Translations under genes and position numbers: made by a program
The notes under the pieces: generated by a model
What the model was told of the DNA's origin: nothing
Seen by the model: only the letters and a program-made list of their open reading frames with translations
The model's database searches: none
Assembly (NCBI GenBank): GCA_964393465.1
Contig: CAYMTT010000010.1
Coordinates: 1 to 31,759 of the forward strand
DNA from: CAYMTT01 sp964393465
Lineage (GTDB): Bacteria; Patescibacteriota; Minisyncoccia; Minisyncoccales; MHMH01
Reading direction: 5' to 3'
DNA length: 31,759 nt
Shown: in pieces, positions 6,917 through 14,682 of the stretch
Layout: each line of letters begins with the position of its first letter
Numbering within the stretch: position 1 is the first letter of the stretch

Positions 6917-8139
6917 AAATACATTTTATAGGAATAGGAGGGATAGGGGTTTCCGCCCTGGCCCGCTATTACCTGGAAAAAGGGCATAAAGTGAGCGGCT
7001 CCGACCTCGCTTCCTCGGAAATAACAAAAGGGCTCCGAAAAAGGGGGGCGAGAATAAGAATCGGGCCCGCCAGCGACAATTTGGGCAAATTCGATCTGGT
7101 AGTCTATACTCCGGCGGCCAAAGGAATAAAAAGCTCCCGAAAAATTAAAAGCTACCCCGAAGCTCTGGGGGAGCTGACAAAAAAATATTTCACTCTGGCG
7201 GTCGCCGGAACCCACGGAAAAAGCACGACCGCGGCCATGCTGGCTTTAATCCTGGAAGAAGCCGGGCTGGACCCCACCTGCATAATCGGCACCAAGCTTA
7301 AAGAATTCGGAAATTCCAACTGCAGGGTGGGCAAAAGCCGCTACCTGGTAATAGAAGCTGACGAGCATTTCGGCTCTTTTTTGAACTACAGTCCGAATCT
7401 GGCGGTCATTACCAATATAGAAAAAGACCATTTGGACTATTACAAGAATTACGGCAATCTGGTAAGGGCTTTTGGCAAATTCGCCGCCAGGCTCCCCGAA
7501 AACGGAATCCTGGTTTGCCCCAAAGAGGTTTCCGAAAAAATAGGCAGAAAGGGGAAAATGCTCAAAGACGGCCGGAAGCTGAAAAAAATTCTGAAAGTGC
7601 CCGGCGACCATAACGTGGACAACGCTCTGGCGGCTTTAACGGCCGCCGAATCTCTGGGAATATCCGAGAAAACCGCCTTAAAAGCCCTTTCAAAATTTCG
7701 GGGAACCTGGAGAAGATTCGAAACGAAATTCGATCCGAAAAGAAAAATATGGCTGGTAAGCGATTACGCCCACCATCCCACTGAGATAGAAGCCACGCTA
7801 AAGGCCGCCCGCCGAAAATGGCCGAACAGGAAAATATGGTGCCTTTTCCAACCCCATCAATACCAAAGGACTTTCTATCTTTTCAACGATTTCGCCAAAA
7901 CCCTGCGAAAAGCGCCAGCCGATAAAATAATTGTCACCGATATTTTCGACGTAGCGGGCAGGGAAGAGAAAAAAATCAAAAGGAATGTGAGCGCGGAAAA
8001 GCTGGCCCGAGCCGCGAAAAACGCTTCTTATCTGCCGAAAAAGAAAGCTGTTTCTTTTTTGAGAAAAAACGTAAAACCCGGGCAGGTGCTGATAATCATG
8101 GGGGCCGGAGACATATACAAGCTTTTTTACGATTTTTAA
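6913..8139 (+). CDS. murC: UDP-N-acetylmuramate--L-alanine ligase
   Basis: MurC adds L-Ala to UDP-MurNAc, the first amino acid of the peptidoglycan stem. Starting at MKIHFIGIGGIGVSALA the protein is 408 aa, shorter than the usual 450-490. It has the N-terminal nucleotide-sugar fold (GIGGIG), the ATP loop GTHGKST (99-105), EADEHFGSF where most MurCs have EADESD, KDHLDYY, the HN pair in PGDHNVDNA, and the MurC-specific DYAHHPTE (284-291) and FQPHQYQRT. The latter two separate it from MurD/E/F. I chose 6913 because it gives ATGA overlap with thpR and fits the family start; an ATG at 6898 adding MPAEK is possible. The longer upstream frame overlaps thpR and is not real. Confidence 0.93.
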   Translation: MKIHFIGIGGIGVSALARYYLEKGHKVSGSDLASSEITKGLRKRGARIRIGPASDNLGKFDLVVYTPAAKGIKSSRKIKSYPEALGELTKKYFTLAVAGTHGKSTTAAMLALILEEAGLDPTCIIGTKLKEFGNSNCRVGKSRYLVIEADEHFGSFLNYSPNLAVITNIEKDHLDYYKNYGNLVRAFGKFAARLPENGILVCPKEVSEKIGRKGKMLKDGRKLKKILKVPGDHNVDNALAALTAAESLGISEKTALKALSKFRGTWRRFETKFDPKRKIWLVSDYAHHPTEIEATLKAARRKWPNRKIWCLFQPHQYQRTFYLFNDFAKTLRKAPADKIIVTDIFDVAGREEKKIKRNVSAEKLARAAKNASYLPKKKAVSFLRKNVKPGQVLIIMGAGDIYKLFYDF

Positions 8140-8145
8140 AAGGGG

Positions 8146-8174
8146 TTGACACTCTTTTCTGAAAATACGACAAT
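8146..8174 (+). promoter_or_regulatory. Promoter for the 53-aa membrane protein gene
   Basis: A perfect TTGACA (8146-8151) lies just after the murC stop, with a 17-nt spacer and a weak GACAAT (8169-8174). The predicted leader is about 40 nt and has no SD near the ATG at 8223. Confidence 0.5.
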
Positions 8175-8222
8175 GAAAGAAGAGAAAAGGTCGTTAAAAT
8201 CTTAATGAACCAATAAAAAATC

Positions 8223-8384
8223 ATGGATTCAACCATTCTTTTTGTAGTTTTAGCTTTAGTGGTTGTGGGAGTAGCGGTATTTTTAATTTCCAAGAAAAAA
8301 GGAAAACCCGTACTTCCCAAAAAACCGGACAAATCCGAAGGAGGACCGGGCATGCCCCCTCCGCCAGAAACTCCCGCCCAATAA
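8223..8384 (+). CDS. Small single-pass membrane protein, 53 aa
   Basis: This short gene encodes MDSTILFVVLALVVVGVAVF at the N-terminus, one transmembrane helix of about 20 residues, then a basic stretch (SKKKGKP) and a Pro/Gly-rich tail (GGPGMPPPPETPAQ). The charge order suggests an N-out, C-in topology with the proline tail in the cytoplasm. It is supported by its own TTGACA promoter, a strong terminator 16 nt after the stop, and a composition unlike random sequence. An in-frame TAA directly upstream (8214-8216) rules out a longer ATG start. No SD is visible. The function is unknown. Confidence 0.68.
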   Translation: MDSTILFVVLALVVVGVAVFLISKKKGKPVLPKKPDKSEGGPGMPPPPETPAQ

Positions 8385-8400
8385 TCCAAATTCGTCAGGG

Positions 8401-8431
8401 GACCGCGAAAAAGTCGCGGTCTTTTGATTTT
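8401..8431 (+). terminator. Rho-independent terminator after the 53-aa gene
   Basis: An 8-bp stem GACCGCGA/TCGCGGTC (8401-8408 with 8414-8421) with a 5-nt loop is followed by TTTTGATTTTC. The tract doubles as the -35 region of the aspS promoter. Confidence 0.88.
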
Positions 8432-8452
8432 CTTCTACTTTTTGTATATAAT
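8424..8452 (+). promoter_or_regulatory. Promoter for aspS
   Basis: TTGATT (8424-8429) inside the T tract of the preceding terminator, a 17-nt spacer and a perfect TATAAT (8447-8452). The ATG at 8468 follows 15 nt later, leaving a leader of about 8 nt and no SD. Confidence 0.75.
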
Positions 8453-8467
8453 GGAATAATTAATATT

Positions 8468-9871
8468 ATGGAAAGAATTCTAAACAAAGAAACGGCCGGC
8501 AGCTTGGGCAAAAAAGTCAAAGTTTCCGGCTGGGTAAATACCAGAAGGGACCACGGAAAGATAATTTTCATCGACCTCAGGGACAGGTCGGGAATAGTCC
8601 AGGCCGTTTTCACGCCCAGGTTCCCCGAAGCTTGCAAAACAGCCAAACCTTTGAGGCCCGAATGGGTGGTTTCCCTGCAGGGTTCTGTCAAAAAAAGGCC
8701 GCCGGCCACAGTGAATGAAAACCTCCCCACCGGAGAAATAGAGATTGAAGTGGAATCCCTGGAAATATTGTCCGAAGCCAAAACTCTTCCTTTTTCCGTG
8801 GAAACCGACGGATACGAAATATCCGAGGAAAAAAGGCTGAAATACCGCTATCTTGATATCAGAAGGCCCAGAATGAAAAAAAACTTGGAAACGCGCCAAG
8901 AAGTAATCCAATACATGAGAACCTACCTGCAGGAAAAAGGATTTTTAGAAGTGGAAACTCCCATGTTGACCAGATCCACTCCCGAAGGCGCCAGGGATTT
9001 CCTGGTTCCTTCCCGCCTTTATCCCGGCAAATTCTACGCCCTTCCCCAGAGCCCCCAGCAATACAAACAGCTCTTGCAGGTGGCCGGAGTGGAAAGATAC
9101 TTTCAAATAGCCAGATGCCTGAGAGACGAAGATCCCAGGGCCGACCGGCAGGCCGAGCACACTCAGCTGGACATTGAAACGAGCTTCATGGGACAAGAAG
9201 AAATCCTTTCTCTGGTGGAGAATCTTTATTCGGGAATGGTAAAAAAGATATTCCCCGAAAAAAAGATTTCTTTCGAGCCTTTCCCGAAGCTAACCTACGA
9301 AGAAGCTATTAAAAAATACGGGACCGACAAGCCCGATTTGAGAAAAGACAAAAAAGACAAGGACGAGCTGGCTTTCTGCTTCGTGGTCGATTTTCCAATG
9401 TTCGAATGGCACAAAAAAGAGAAAAATTGGGGGCCGATGCACCATCCTTTCACCCGGCCCCGGGAGAAAAACCCCGATCTGATTAAAAAAAATCCCGGGG
9501 ACATTCTGGCCCACCAGTACGATTTCGTCCTCAACGGAGTAGAAATAGGGGGAGGAAGCCTAAGAACCACCGACCCGAAAATATTGGAAGCGGTTTTCCA
9601 GGTTTTAAAGCACGGCAAAAAAGAAGTGCAGGAAATGTTCAGCCACTATTTTGAAGCTTTCGGATACGGAGTGCCTCCCCACGGAGGGATAGCTCCCGGC
9701 ATAGACAGATTCTTGGCCGTGGCCTTGAACGAAGACAACATTAGGGAAGTGATGGCTTTTCCCAAGACCGGCGACAACAGAGACCTGATGATGCAAGCTC
9801 CCGCAGGAGTTTCCAAAGAGCAGCTAAAGGAATTGAAGATAAAAATTGAAAAGCCCAAAAAGAAGAAATGA
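8468..9871 (+). CDS. aspS: Aspartyl-tRNA synthetase, compact form without GAD domain
   Basis: A class II synthetase charging tRNA with Asp. The 467-aa protein has the OB anticodon domain (SGWVNTRRDHGKIIFIDLRD), motif 1 around ETPMLTRSTPEGARDF, motif 2 with FQIARCLRDEDPRADRQ (212-228), and motif 3 GGIAPGIDRFLAV (406-418). Bacterial AspRS is usually about 590 aa with a GAD domain inserted before VDFPMFE; here YGTDKPDLRKDKKDKDELAFCFVVDFPMFE runs across the site (about 284-313), so that domain is missing. His in RRDHG matches the residue reported in non-discriminating AspRS such as Pseudomonas, where Leu is usual in discriminating enzymes. It may therefore also make Asp-tRNA(Asn); this is an inference. 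Its TGA overlaps the next ATG. Confidence 0.95.
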   Translation: MERILNKETAGSLGKKVKVSGWVNTRRDHGKIIFIDLRDRSGIVQAVFTPRFPEACKTAKPLRPEWVVSLQGSVKKRPPATVNENLPTGEIEIEVESLEILSEAKTLPFSVETDGYEISEEKRLKYRYLDIRRPRMKKNLETRQEVIQYMRTYLQEKGFLEVETPMLTRSTPEGARDFLVPSRLYPGKFYALPQSPQQYKQLLQVAGVERYFQIARCLRDEDPRADRQAEHTQLDIETSFMGQEEILSLVENLYSGMVKKIFPEKKISFEPFPKLTYEEAIKKYGTDKPDLRKDKKDKDELAFCFVVDFPMFEWHKKEKNWGPMHHPFTRPREKNPDLIKKNPGDILAHQYDFVLNGVEIGGGSLRTTDPKILEAVFQVLKHGKKEVQEMFSHYFEAFGYGVPPHGGIAPGIDRFLAVALNEDNIREVMAFPKTGDNRDLMMQAPAGVSKEQLKELKIKIEKPKKKK

Positions 9872-10779
9872 AGCGCAATTTAACCGTATTCTTTATAGGC
9901 CTCACCGTGGTTTCTTTGACCAGCTGGGCGCTCAACCGGTCTCTGGCTCCGGTCCAACAAAAAGACTCGCTCAAGGCCGAAGCCGGAAGCTTTATAAAGC
10001 CTCTCTTTAAAGAAAACGGAAGAAATCTGAATATTGAAGCCGAATCCGCCCTTTCGGTTTTTTTAAACCGGTATGGGGTAAAGAAAACCCTTTTTGAAAA
10101 AAACGGAGGCGAAATCCTGCCCATAGCCAGTTTGACCAAATTAATGACCGCCGAAGTGGCGGCCGACAGCCATATTCTTTCCGGGCAAGTCGAAATTTCC
10201 AAAAATGCAGCCTCTCGGCCCGAAAGTCCGGAAACCAGGCTTCAAGAAGGAGAAGCTTTTTTGGCAAAAGACTTATTCATTGCCATGCTGGTGGAATCCA
10301 ACAATATCGCCGCCTTTGCTCTGGCAGAAAAAATGGGAGAGGAAAAATTCGTCGAACTTATGAATGAAAAGGCCGAAATAATGGGACTTGAGGATACGGA
10401 ATTTTTCAATCCGGACGGCCTCGACGGAACGGAAAACTGCAATTCTTCCAGCGCGCGCGACCTGGCCGAATTGAGCCGGCAAATCTTTTTGGAATCTCCT
10501 TTTATCTGGAAAACGACCGCCCTGCCTTATTACGACCTTTACACCGCCCAAGGCCGATCCCATCACAAAAGTCTGAATACCAACAAACTCCTGGAAAAGG
10601 TTCCCGGCCTGATAGGAGCCAAAACCGGAGTCACGCCCAAGGCGGGAGAATGCCTGATTGTCATAACCGAAGCTCCCAACGACCGGGGACAGATAATAAG
10701 CGTCATTTTGAATTCTCAAGATCGTTTCAGGGAAATGGAAAAATTAATAGACTGGACTGAATCTTCATATTCATGGTAA
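9868..10779 (+). CDS. D-alanyl-D-alanine carboxypeptidase, peptidase S11 family
   Basis: Low-molecular-weight penicillin-binding protein that trims the terminal D-Ala of peptidoglycan stems. The 303-aa protein has an N-terminal hydrophobic anchor (residues 4-20), then the three active-site motifs: SLTK with the nucleophile Ser88 and Lys91, SNN at 144-146, and KTG at 252-254 within IGAKTGVTPKAG. It lacks the C-terminal amphipathic domain of E. coli DacA, so the N-terminal segment probably tethers it to the membrane. ATGA overlap with aspS and a 7-nt overlap with the kelch gene imply one transcript. A PBP7-like endopeptidase activity cannot be excluded. Confidence 0.9.
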   Translation: MKRNLTVFFIGLTVVSLTSWALNRSLAPVQQKDSLKAEAGSFIKPLFKENGRNLNIEAESALSVFLNRYGVKKTLFEKNGGEILPIASLTKLMTAEVAADSHILSGQVEISKNAASRPESPETRLQEGEAFLAKDLFIAMLVESNNIAAFALAEKMGEEKFVELMNEKAEIMGLEDTEFFNPDGLDGTENCNSSSARDLAELSRQIFLESPFIWKTTALPYYDLYTAQGRSHHKSLNTNKLLEKVPGLIGAKTGVTPKAGECLIVITEAPNDRGQIISVILNSQDRFREMEKLIDWTESSYSW

Positions 10780-11843
10780 AAACTTTGCTCATAATCGTCC
10801 TCACAGCCTTTACGGTTTTTTTGGGCTACGTGGTTTCCCAGTTCGACAAAATACATCCTCAAATGGAAAGAACTTACATTCCTTCCCTGGTGCCCGAAAG
10901 CCTGGAGTGGCAGCAGGTGGAATCGGAAATCTCCTGGTCGCCCAGAGACGCCCAAAGCGTTCTGGTTTTCAACAACAAGATATGGATGCTGGGAGGAATA
11001 GAGGGAAAAAAAGAACTGTGCGAATCGGGCTACTGCCAGTATTGGCTCTTTCCCCATAAAAACGACGTCTGGCATTCTGAAAACGGAAAAGAATGGCAAA
11101 GGATCGATCTGCGCGCCGACTGGAGCCCGAGAAGATCTCTAACTGCCGTTTCTTTCAACGGAAAAATTTGGGTGCTCGGAGGATGGGAGCAGCAGTCTGG
11201 AAAGACTCTCAACGACGTCTGGTATTCGGAAAACGGAATCGACTGGGAACTAGCCAACCCTTCTGCCGAATGGCCGAAAAGGGAAGGCCAGGCATTGGCG
11301 GTTTTCGACAAAAAACTCTGGCTGGCAGGCGGCGTTGATTTTGATAAAAGAAAAACTTTCAACGACGTCTGGTATTCAGAAAACGGAAAAGACTGGGAGC
11401 TGGCGACAAGTTCGGCCCCCTGGTCTCCCAGATACGACCACACCCTGACATCTTTTGGCGGAAAACTGTGGCTGATAGCTGGCGTGGGCCTGGATTCGAA
11501 CAACCAGGCCAAGGGCGACGTCTGGTATTCGGAAAACGGAAAAGACTGGGAGCTGGCTTCAGACAATGCTTTTCCGGAAAGACACGGCCATACCGCTTTG
11601 GTTTTCAAAGACCTGCTCTGGATTCTGAGCGGCTGGAACACCCAAAAGGACAAAGGCCTCAGAGACGTCTGGTTTTCAAAAGACGGAATAAGCTGGAATA
11701 AAACCGAAAACGAAACTCCCTGGGAAGGCAGGGAAGACCATGCCTCGGCCGTTTTCAAGGGAAAGATGTGGCTGCTCGGAGGAATGGATACTGACTGGCA
11801 ATGGAGAAACGACGTCTGGCACACTTTTTCTTTCTACAAATAA
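10773..11843 (+). CDS. Exported six-bladed kelch-type beta-propeller protein
   Basis: The 356-aa protein has an N-terminal membrane anchor or signal (residues 4-23) followed by six repeats of roughly 46-60 residues filling the rest. Each repeat begins with a W-x-x-R motif (WSPRDAQS, WSPRRSLT, WPKREGQA, WSPRYDHT, FPERHGHT, WEGREDHA), continues with KIWxLGG-like strands and ends in a DVWYSENGKDWELA-like segment. This is a kelch-type propeller predicted to be outside the membrane. Repeats 2-4 are very similar, including at DNA level, suggesting recent duplication or homogenisation. It lies between the carboxypeptidase and mraY, so a role at the cell wall or surface is plausible, but ligand and activity are unknown. 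Confidence 0.87.
   Translation: MVKTLLIIVLTAFTVFLGYVVSQFDKIHPQMERTYIPSLVPESLEWQQVESEISWSPRDAQSVLVFNNKIWMLGGIEGKKELCESGYCQYWLFPHKNDVWHSENGKEWQRIDLRADWSPRRSLTAVSFNGKIWVLGGWEQQSGKTLNDVWYSENGIDWELANPSAEWPKREGQALAVFDKKLWLAGGVDFDKRKTFNDVWYSENGKDWELATSSAPWSPRYDHTLTSFGGKLWLIAGVGLDSNNQAKGDVWYSENGKDWELASDNAFPERHGHTALVFKDLLWILSGWNTQKDKGLRDVWFSKDGISWNKTENETPWEGREDHASAVFKGKMWLLGGMDTDWQWRNDVWHTFSFYK
11211..11558 (+). repeat. Near-identical DNA repeats inside the kelch gene
   Basis: Three copies of a ~44-bp unit containing GACGTCTGGTATTCRGAAAA start at 11211, 11361 and about 11511, spaced about 150 bp. They encode the DVWYSENGKDWELA end of blades 2, 3 and 4. Conservation of bases as well as amino acids fits recent duplication or gene conversion. 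Confidence 0.75.
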
Positions 11844-11844
11844 A

Positions 11845-12909
11845 ATGTATCTTCCCGAAGCCGCAATCGACGTTATAAAAATATTTTCCCTGGGAGCTTT
11901 GAGCTTCCTGGTGGCTTTCTGGTTCACTCCGCTTTTAACCAACATTCTTTACAAATACAAACTCTGGAGAAAACAGGTAAGGGGGAAATCGCTGGACGGA
12001 AAAGATCTCACCTATTTTCAAAAATTCCATTCCGAAGGAGAAACGGCAGTTCCCAGATTTGGAGGAATCCTGATTTGGTGCACGCCCCTGATCATAGCGG
12101 CAGCTTTTTTCCTTCTGTCCAAAACCGGATTCTGGTGGTTCCAGAAATTCAACTTTATCAGCCGAGACCAGACTTGGCTTCCTTTTTTCGCCTTGATTTC
12201 GGCCGCCCTGCTGGGGTTTTGCGACGACATAATGCAGGTGAAAGGCAAGGGAAAGTACATCGGCGGGGGATTAAGCCTGAAAACCAGACTGGTCTTGATG
12301 GGATTAATAGGCCTGGTGGGAGCATTGTGGTTCTATTTCAAACTGGACTGGTCGACCATTCACATTCCGGGAATGGGCGATCTGGAAATAGGGTTTCTGT
12401 ACGTCCCCCTGTTCATTTTAGTCACCATGGCCACTTACAGCGGGGGAGTGATAGACGGCCTGGACGGCTTGGCGGGCGGAGTTTTCGCTTCCATTTTCGG
12501 AGCTTATGCGGGGATCGCCCTATTTCTGGGCCAGATAAACATTGCCGCTTTTTGCGGGGTCATTTTGGGAGCCATCCTGGCTTTTTTGTGGTTCAATATA
12601 CCGCCGGCCCGTTTTTACATGGGAGAAACCGGCATCATGGGCTTAACTGCCGCCCTGACCGTAGTCGCCTTCCTGACGGATTCCGTCCTGGTTCTGCCGA
12701 TAATAGGAATACTGCTGGTAGTGGAAGCGGGTTCGGTCATCCTGCAGCTGCTTTCGAAAAAATTCCTGCACAAAAAGATATTTCTGGCAGCTCCCATCCA
12801 TCATCATTTCGAAGCCAAAAACTGGCCCCACTACAAAATAACCATGAGATTCTGGGTGATAGGAATCGTGGCTGCCATTGCCGGAGTGGCTCTCAGGCTG
12901 CTGGGATAA
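11845..12909 (+). CDS. mraY: Phospho-N-acetylmuramoyl-pentapeptide-transferase
   Basis: MraY transfers phospho-MurNAc-pentapeptide to undecaprenyl phosphate, forming lipid I in the membrane. The 354-aa protein is strongly hydrophobic with about ten membrane helices. Family motifs are FCDD (125-128) with the paired Asp, DGLDGLAGG (204-212), and the HHH triad in APIHHHFE (319-321). The third catalytic-site motif, normally MGDxGS, reads MGETGIMGL (259-267), with Glu in place of the conserved Asp. I chose ATG 11845, one base after the kelch stop; a longer frame from 11740 would run through the kelch gene and adds no conserved sequence. No SD is visible; it is probably translated by coupling to the upstream gene. 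Confidence 0.94.
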   Translation: MYLPEAAIDVIKIFSLGALSFLVAFWFTPLLTNILYKYKLWRKQVRGKSLDGKDLTYFQKFHSEGETAVPRFGGILIWCTPLIIAAAFFLLSKTGFWWFQKFNFISRDQTWLPFFALISAALLGFCDDIMQVKGKGKYIGGGLSLKTRLVLMGLIGLVGALWFYFKLDWSTIHIPGMGDLEIGFLYVPLFILVTMATYSGGVIDGLDGLAGGVFASIFGAYAGIALFLGQINIAAFCGVILGAILAFLWFNIPPARFYMGETGIMGLTAALTVVAFLTDSVLVLPIIGILLVVEAGSVILQLLSKKFLHKKIFLAAPIHHHFEAKNWPHYKITMRFWVIGIVAAIAGVALRLLG

Positions 12910-12913
12910 ATTG

Positions 12914-12942
12914 TTGACATCCTTTCTTGCAAATAATAATAT
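12914..12942 (+). promoter_or_regulatory. Promoter for the four-helix membrane protein gene
   Basis: A perfect TTGACA (12914-12919) 4 nt after the mraY stop, a 17-nt spacer and TAATAT (12937-12942). The leader then carries a hairpin and an AAAGGAGGTG SD. Confidence 0.65.
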
Positions 12943-12950
12943 TTAATTAG

Positions 12951-12966
12951 ACCTTTGAAAAAAGGT
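12951..12966 (+). promoter_or_regulatory. 5'-end hairpin in the leader
   Basis: ACCTTT-GAAA-AAAGGT forms a 6-bp stem capped by a GNRA tetraloop, starting within a few bases of the predicted transcription start. A hairpin at the extreme 5' end could protect the mRNA from decay; that role is inferred. Confidence 0.35.
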
Positions 12967-12992
12967 ACAGCGATTCAGAAAGGAGGTGAAAA

Positions 12993-13394
12993 ATGGCTAG
13001 AAAGCCCGATACCAGAAAACTGACCGCCGTAGTGTTTTTGGTAATAAGCTTGGCTTTGGTGATCCTGACCGGATATTTCGGATATTCCGCTTGCACCGAC
13101 GCCGAGCTGCATCAAGACATAGCGGTAGGGGGAATAGTTGTTTTGGCCGTAACTTTTGTTCTATTGTCTGTCAAACTGGTTTTTTCCCGTCACGTTCCCT
13201 TAATCCTGCTGGGAGTTCTGCTTTTTGCCGCTACGACGACTTGCCTGGTTCTTTTCTGGCTCGATGCGGATTCTGTTTTTCTTGAACAATTCCGCCACTG
13301 GCAGTCTTTCGCAGGAACGGCGATAATTACAGGGCTGATGCTCGTTGCCGCAGTCGCGGTGGCCGTCCAGGGAATCAACCTGCTGAAAGAATAA
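12993..13394 (+). CDS. Hypothetical four-helix membrane protein
   Basis: The 133-aa protein has a short basic N-terminus (MARKPDTRK), then four predicted membrane helices at about 10-30, 41-62, 66-89 and 105-129, with short loops. I recognise no family. The start is firm because AAAGGAGGTG lies 5 nt upstream of the ATG. It has its own promoter and a strong terminator, so it is an independent unit inserted between mraY and murL in the wall cluster. It may serve the envelope, but position is the only evidence. Confidence 0.82.
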   Translation: MARKPDTRKLTAVVFLVISLALVILTGYFGYSACTDAELHQDIAVGGIVVLAVTFVLLSVKLVFSRHVPLILLGVLLFAATTTCLVLFWLDADSVFLEQFRHWQSFAGTAIITGLMLVAAVAVAVQGINLLKE

Positions 13395-13398
13395 ATTT

Positions 13399-13432
13399 AA
13401 AAACAGGGGTGAAAACTCCTGTTTTTCTTTTT
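13399..13432 (+). terminator. Rho-independent terminator after the four-helix gene
   Basis: An 11-bp stem AAAAACAGGGG/CTCCTGTTTTT (13399-13409 with 13416-13426, one GU pair) with a 6-nt loop is followed by CTTTTT. The end of the tract is the start of the murL -35 box. Confidence 0.85.
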
Positions 13433-13459
13433 GACTAAGGCTTCGATTTGGATTATCAT
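13431..13459 (+). promoter_or_regulatory. Promoter for murL-murD-ftsW
   Basis: TTGACT (13431-13436), a 17-nt spacer and TATCAT (13454-13459), each one base from consensus. The ATG at 13474 follows 14 nt later, leaving about 7 nt of leader. Confidence 0.75.
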
Positions 13460-13473
13460 TAAAGAGAAAAGAG

Positions 13474-14682
13474 ATGCAAAAATACCTGAGATTAAGAAAA
13501 AAATATCCCCGATTTGTCTACAAGGCATATGGCTACAAAATCTTCCCGAACGGTTTGAAGATTTTTTTTGATTTCTACCAGCTTCCAGGGATAAAATTCA
13601 GGCCCGAGCTGGAGATAAGAAACGTTTCCAGAAGGCAAATTAAAAAAATGGGGGAAAAGGCCCTTTCCAACTTGGTTTTCCATCTGGGGTTGGCCGAAAT
13701 TCCCAGCTATTGGAAAGCTGCCTGCTCCCGGGAAATATCGATCGAAGCCGGCCCCATGGATGAATACCAAATAAACTGGTGGAGAAATCTGATGATAAAA
13801 GGAATGGGCCAATTTTTCTACCAAAACAAGATAAATTTCAGAAAAAAGGATTTCCTGGAGATAAAAGCTTCCCAAAAAGGCTTAAAACCCCCATTGCCCG
13901 AGGTGAAAGGAAAAAAATACCTGGTACCCGTAGGGGGAGGCAAAGATTCGATAGTCACCCTGGAGCTTCTGAAAAAAAGAAAAAAAGACCTGAACGGGTT
14001 CGCGGTCAATCCCGATAAGGCGGTTAAAGACGTACTCAAGGAAGCGGGAATAGAAAATCCGGTGACAGTGAAAAGAAAGATCGATCCCGTTCTTTTGAAA
14101 ATGAACAAAAAGGGCTTTCTTAACGGCCACACGCCCTTCACCTGCACGCTTTCTTTTTTGGCCGTTTTTTGCGCCGCCCTTTTTAACTACAAAAATGTCG
14201 CCTTTTCCAACGAAAAAAGCGCCGACGAAGGAAACCTCAGATATCTGGGAAAAACGATAAACCACCAGTATTCCAAAAGCTCGGAATTTGAAGAAAATTT
14301 CAGGAAATACTGCTCCCTTTACCTAGTTAAAAACCTCAACTATTTCAGCTTTCTTAGGAAATATTCAGAGCTTGAGATAGCCGAGATTTTCAGCGATTAC
14401 CCCCGCTACTTTCCGGTTTTTTCCAGCTGCAATTCCAAAAAAGAGAAATGGTGTCTCAACTGCCCAAAATGCCTTTTTTCCTATTTAATCTTGTGCCCTT
14501 ACCTGGAAAGAAAACAACTTTTGAAAATATTCAAAAAAGACCTGCTTAAGGAAAAAAATCTCGAGCCCGTGCTCAAAGACATGCTGGGGGAGGGAAAAGG
14601 CAAACCCTTCGAATGCGTGGGAACCTTCAAAGAAGCCAGAAAAGCCCTGAAATTGTGCAAAAAAAAGAACCATGATTCTTAA
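13474..14682 (+). CDS. murL: MurL-type UDP-MurNAc-L-Ala-L-Glu epimerase
   Basis: MurL, described in Xanthomonas, uses ATP to epimerise the terminal L-Glu of UDP-MurNAc-L-Ala-L-Glu to D-Glu. The 402-aa protein has a PP-loop-like GGGKDS (154-159) and then the block order I associate with MurL: SNEKSADEGN (245-254), HQYSKS (264-269), YFSFLRKYSEL, FSSCN (316-320), WCLNCPKC (326-333, likely a metal site) and KPFECVG (377-383). It starts a three-gene unit and overlaps murD by 11 nt, which matches the murL-murD2 pairing in Xanthomonas. Its own promoter lies 14 nt upstream and there is no SD. The family call rests on recalled motifs and gene order; a generic PP-loop ATPase is the fallback. Confidence 0.85.
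   Translation: MQKYLRLRKKYPRFVYKAYGYKIFPNGLKIFFDFYQLPGIKFRPELEIRNVSRRQIKKMGEKALSNLVFHLGLAEIPSYWKAACSREISIEAGPMDEYQINWWRNLMIKGMGQFFYQNKINFRKKDFLEIKASQKGLKPPLPEVKGKKYLVPVGGGKDSIVTLELLKKRKKDLNGFAVNPDKAVKDVLKEAGIENPVTVKRKIDPVLLKMNKKGFLNGHTPFTCTLSFLAVFCAALFNYKNVAFSNEKSADEGNLRYLGKTINHQYSKSSEFEENFRKYCSLYLVKNLNYFSFLRKYSELEIAEIFSDYPRYFPVFSSCNSKKEKWCLNCPKCLFSYLILCPYLERKQLLKIFKKDLLKEKNLEPVLKDMLGEGKGKPFECVGTFKEARKALKLCKKKNHDS

Noticed and set aside
11740..11844. Upstream extension of mraY
   Set aside because: It overlaps the last kelch blade out of frame; the conserved MraY sequence starts at 11845.
12075..12917. 280-residue open frame inside mraY
   Set aside because: It is a shifted reading of the membrane protein gene, rich in Arg, His and Gly with no family features.
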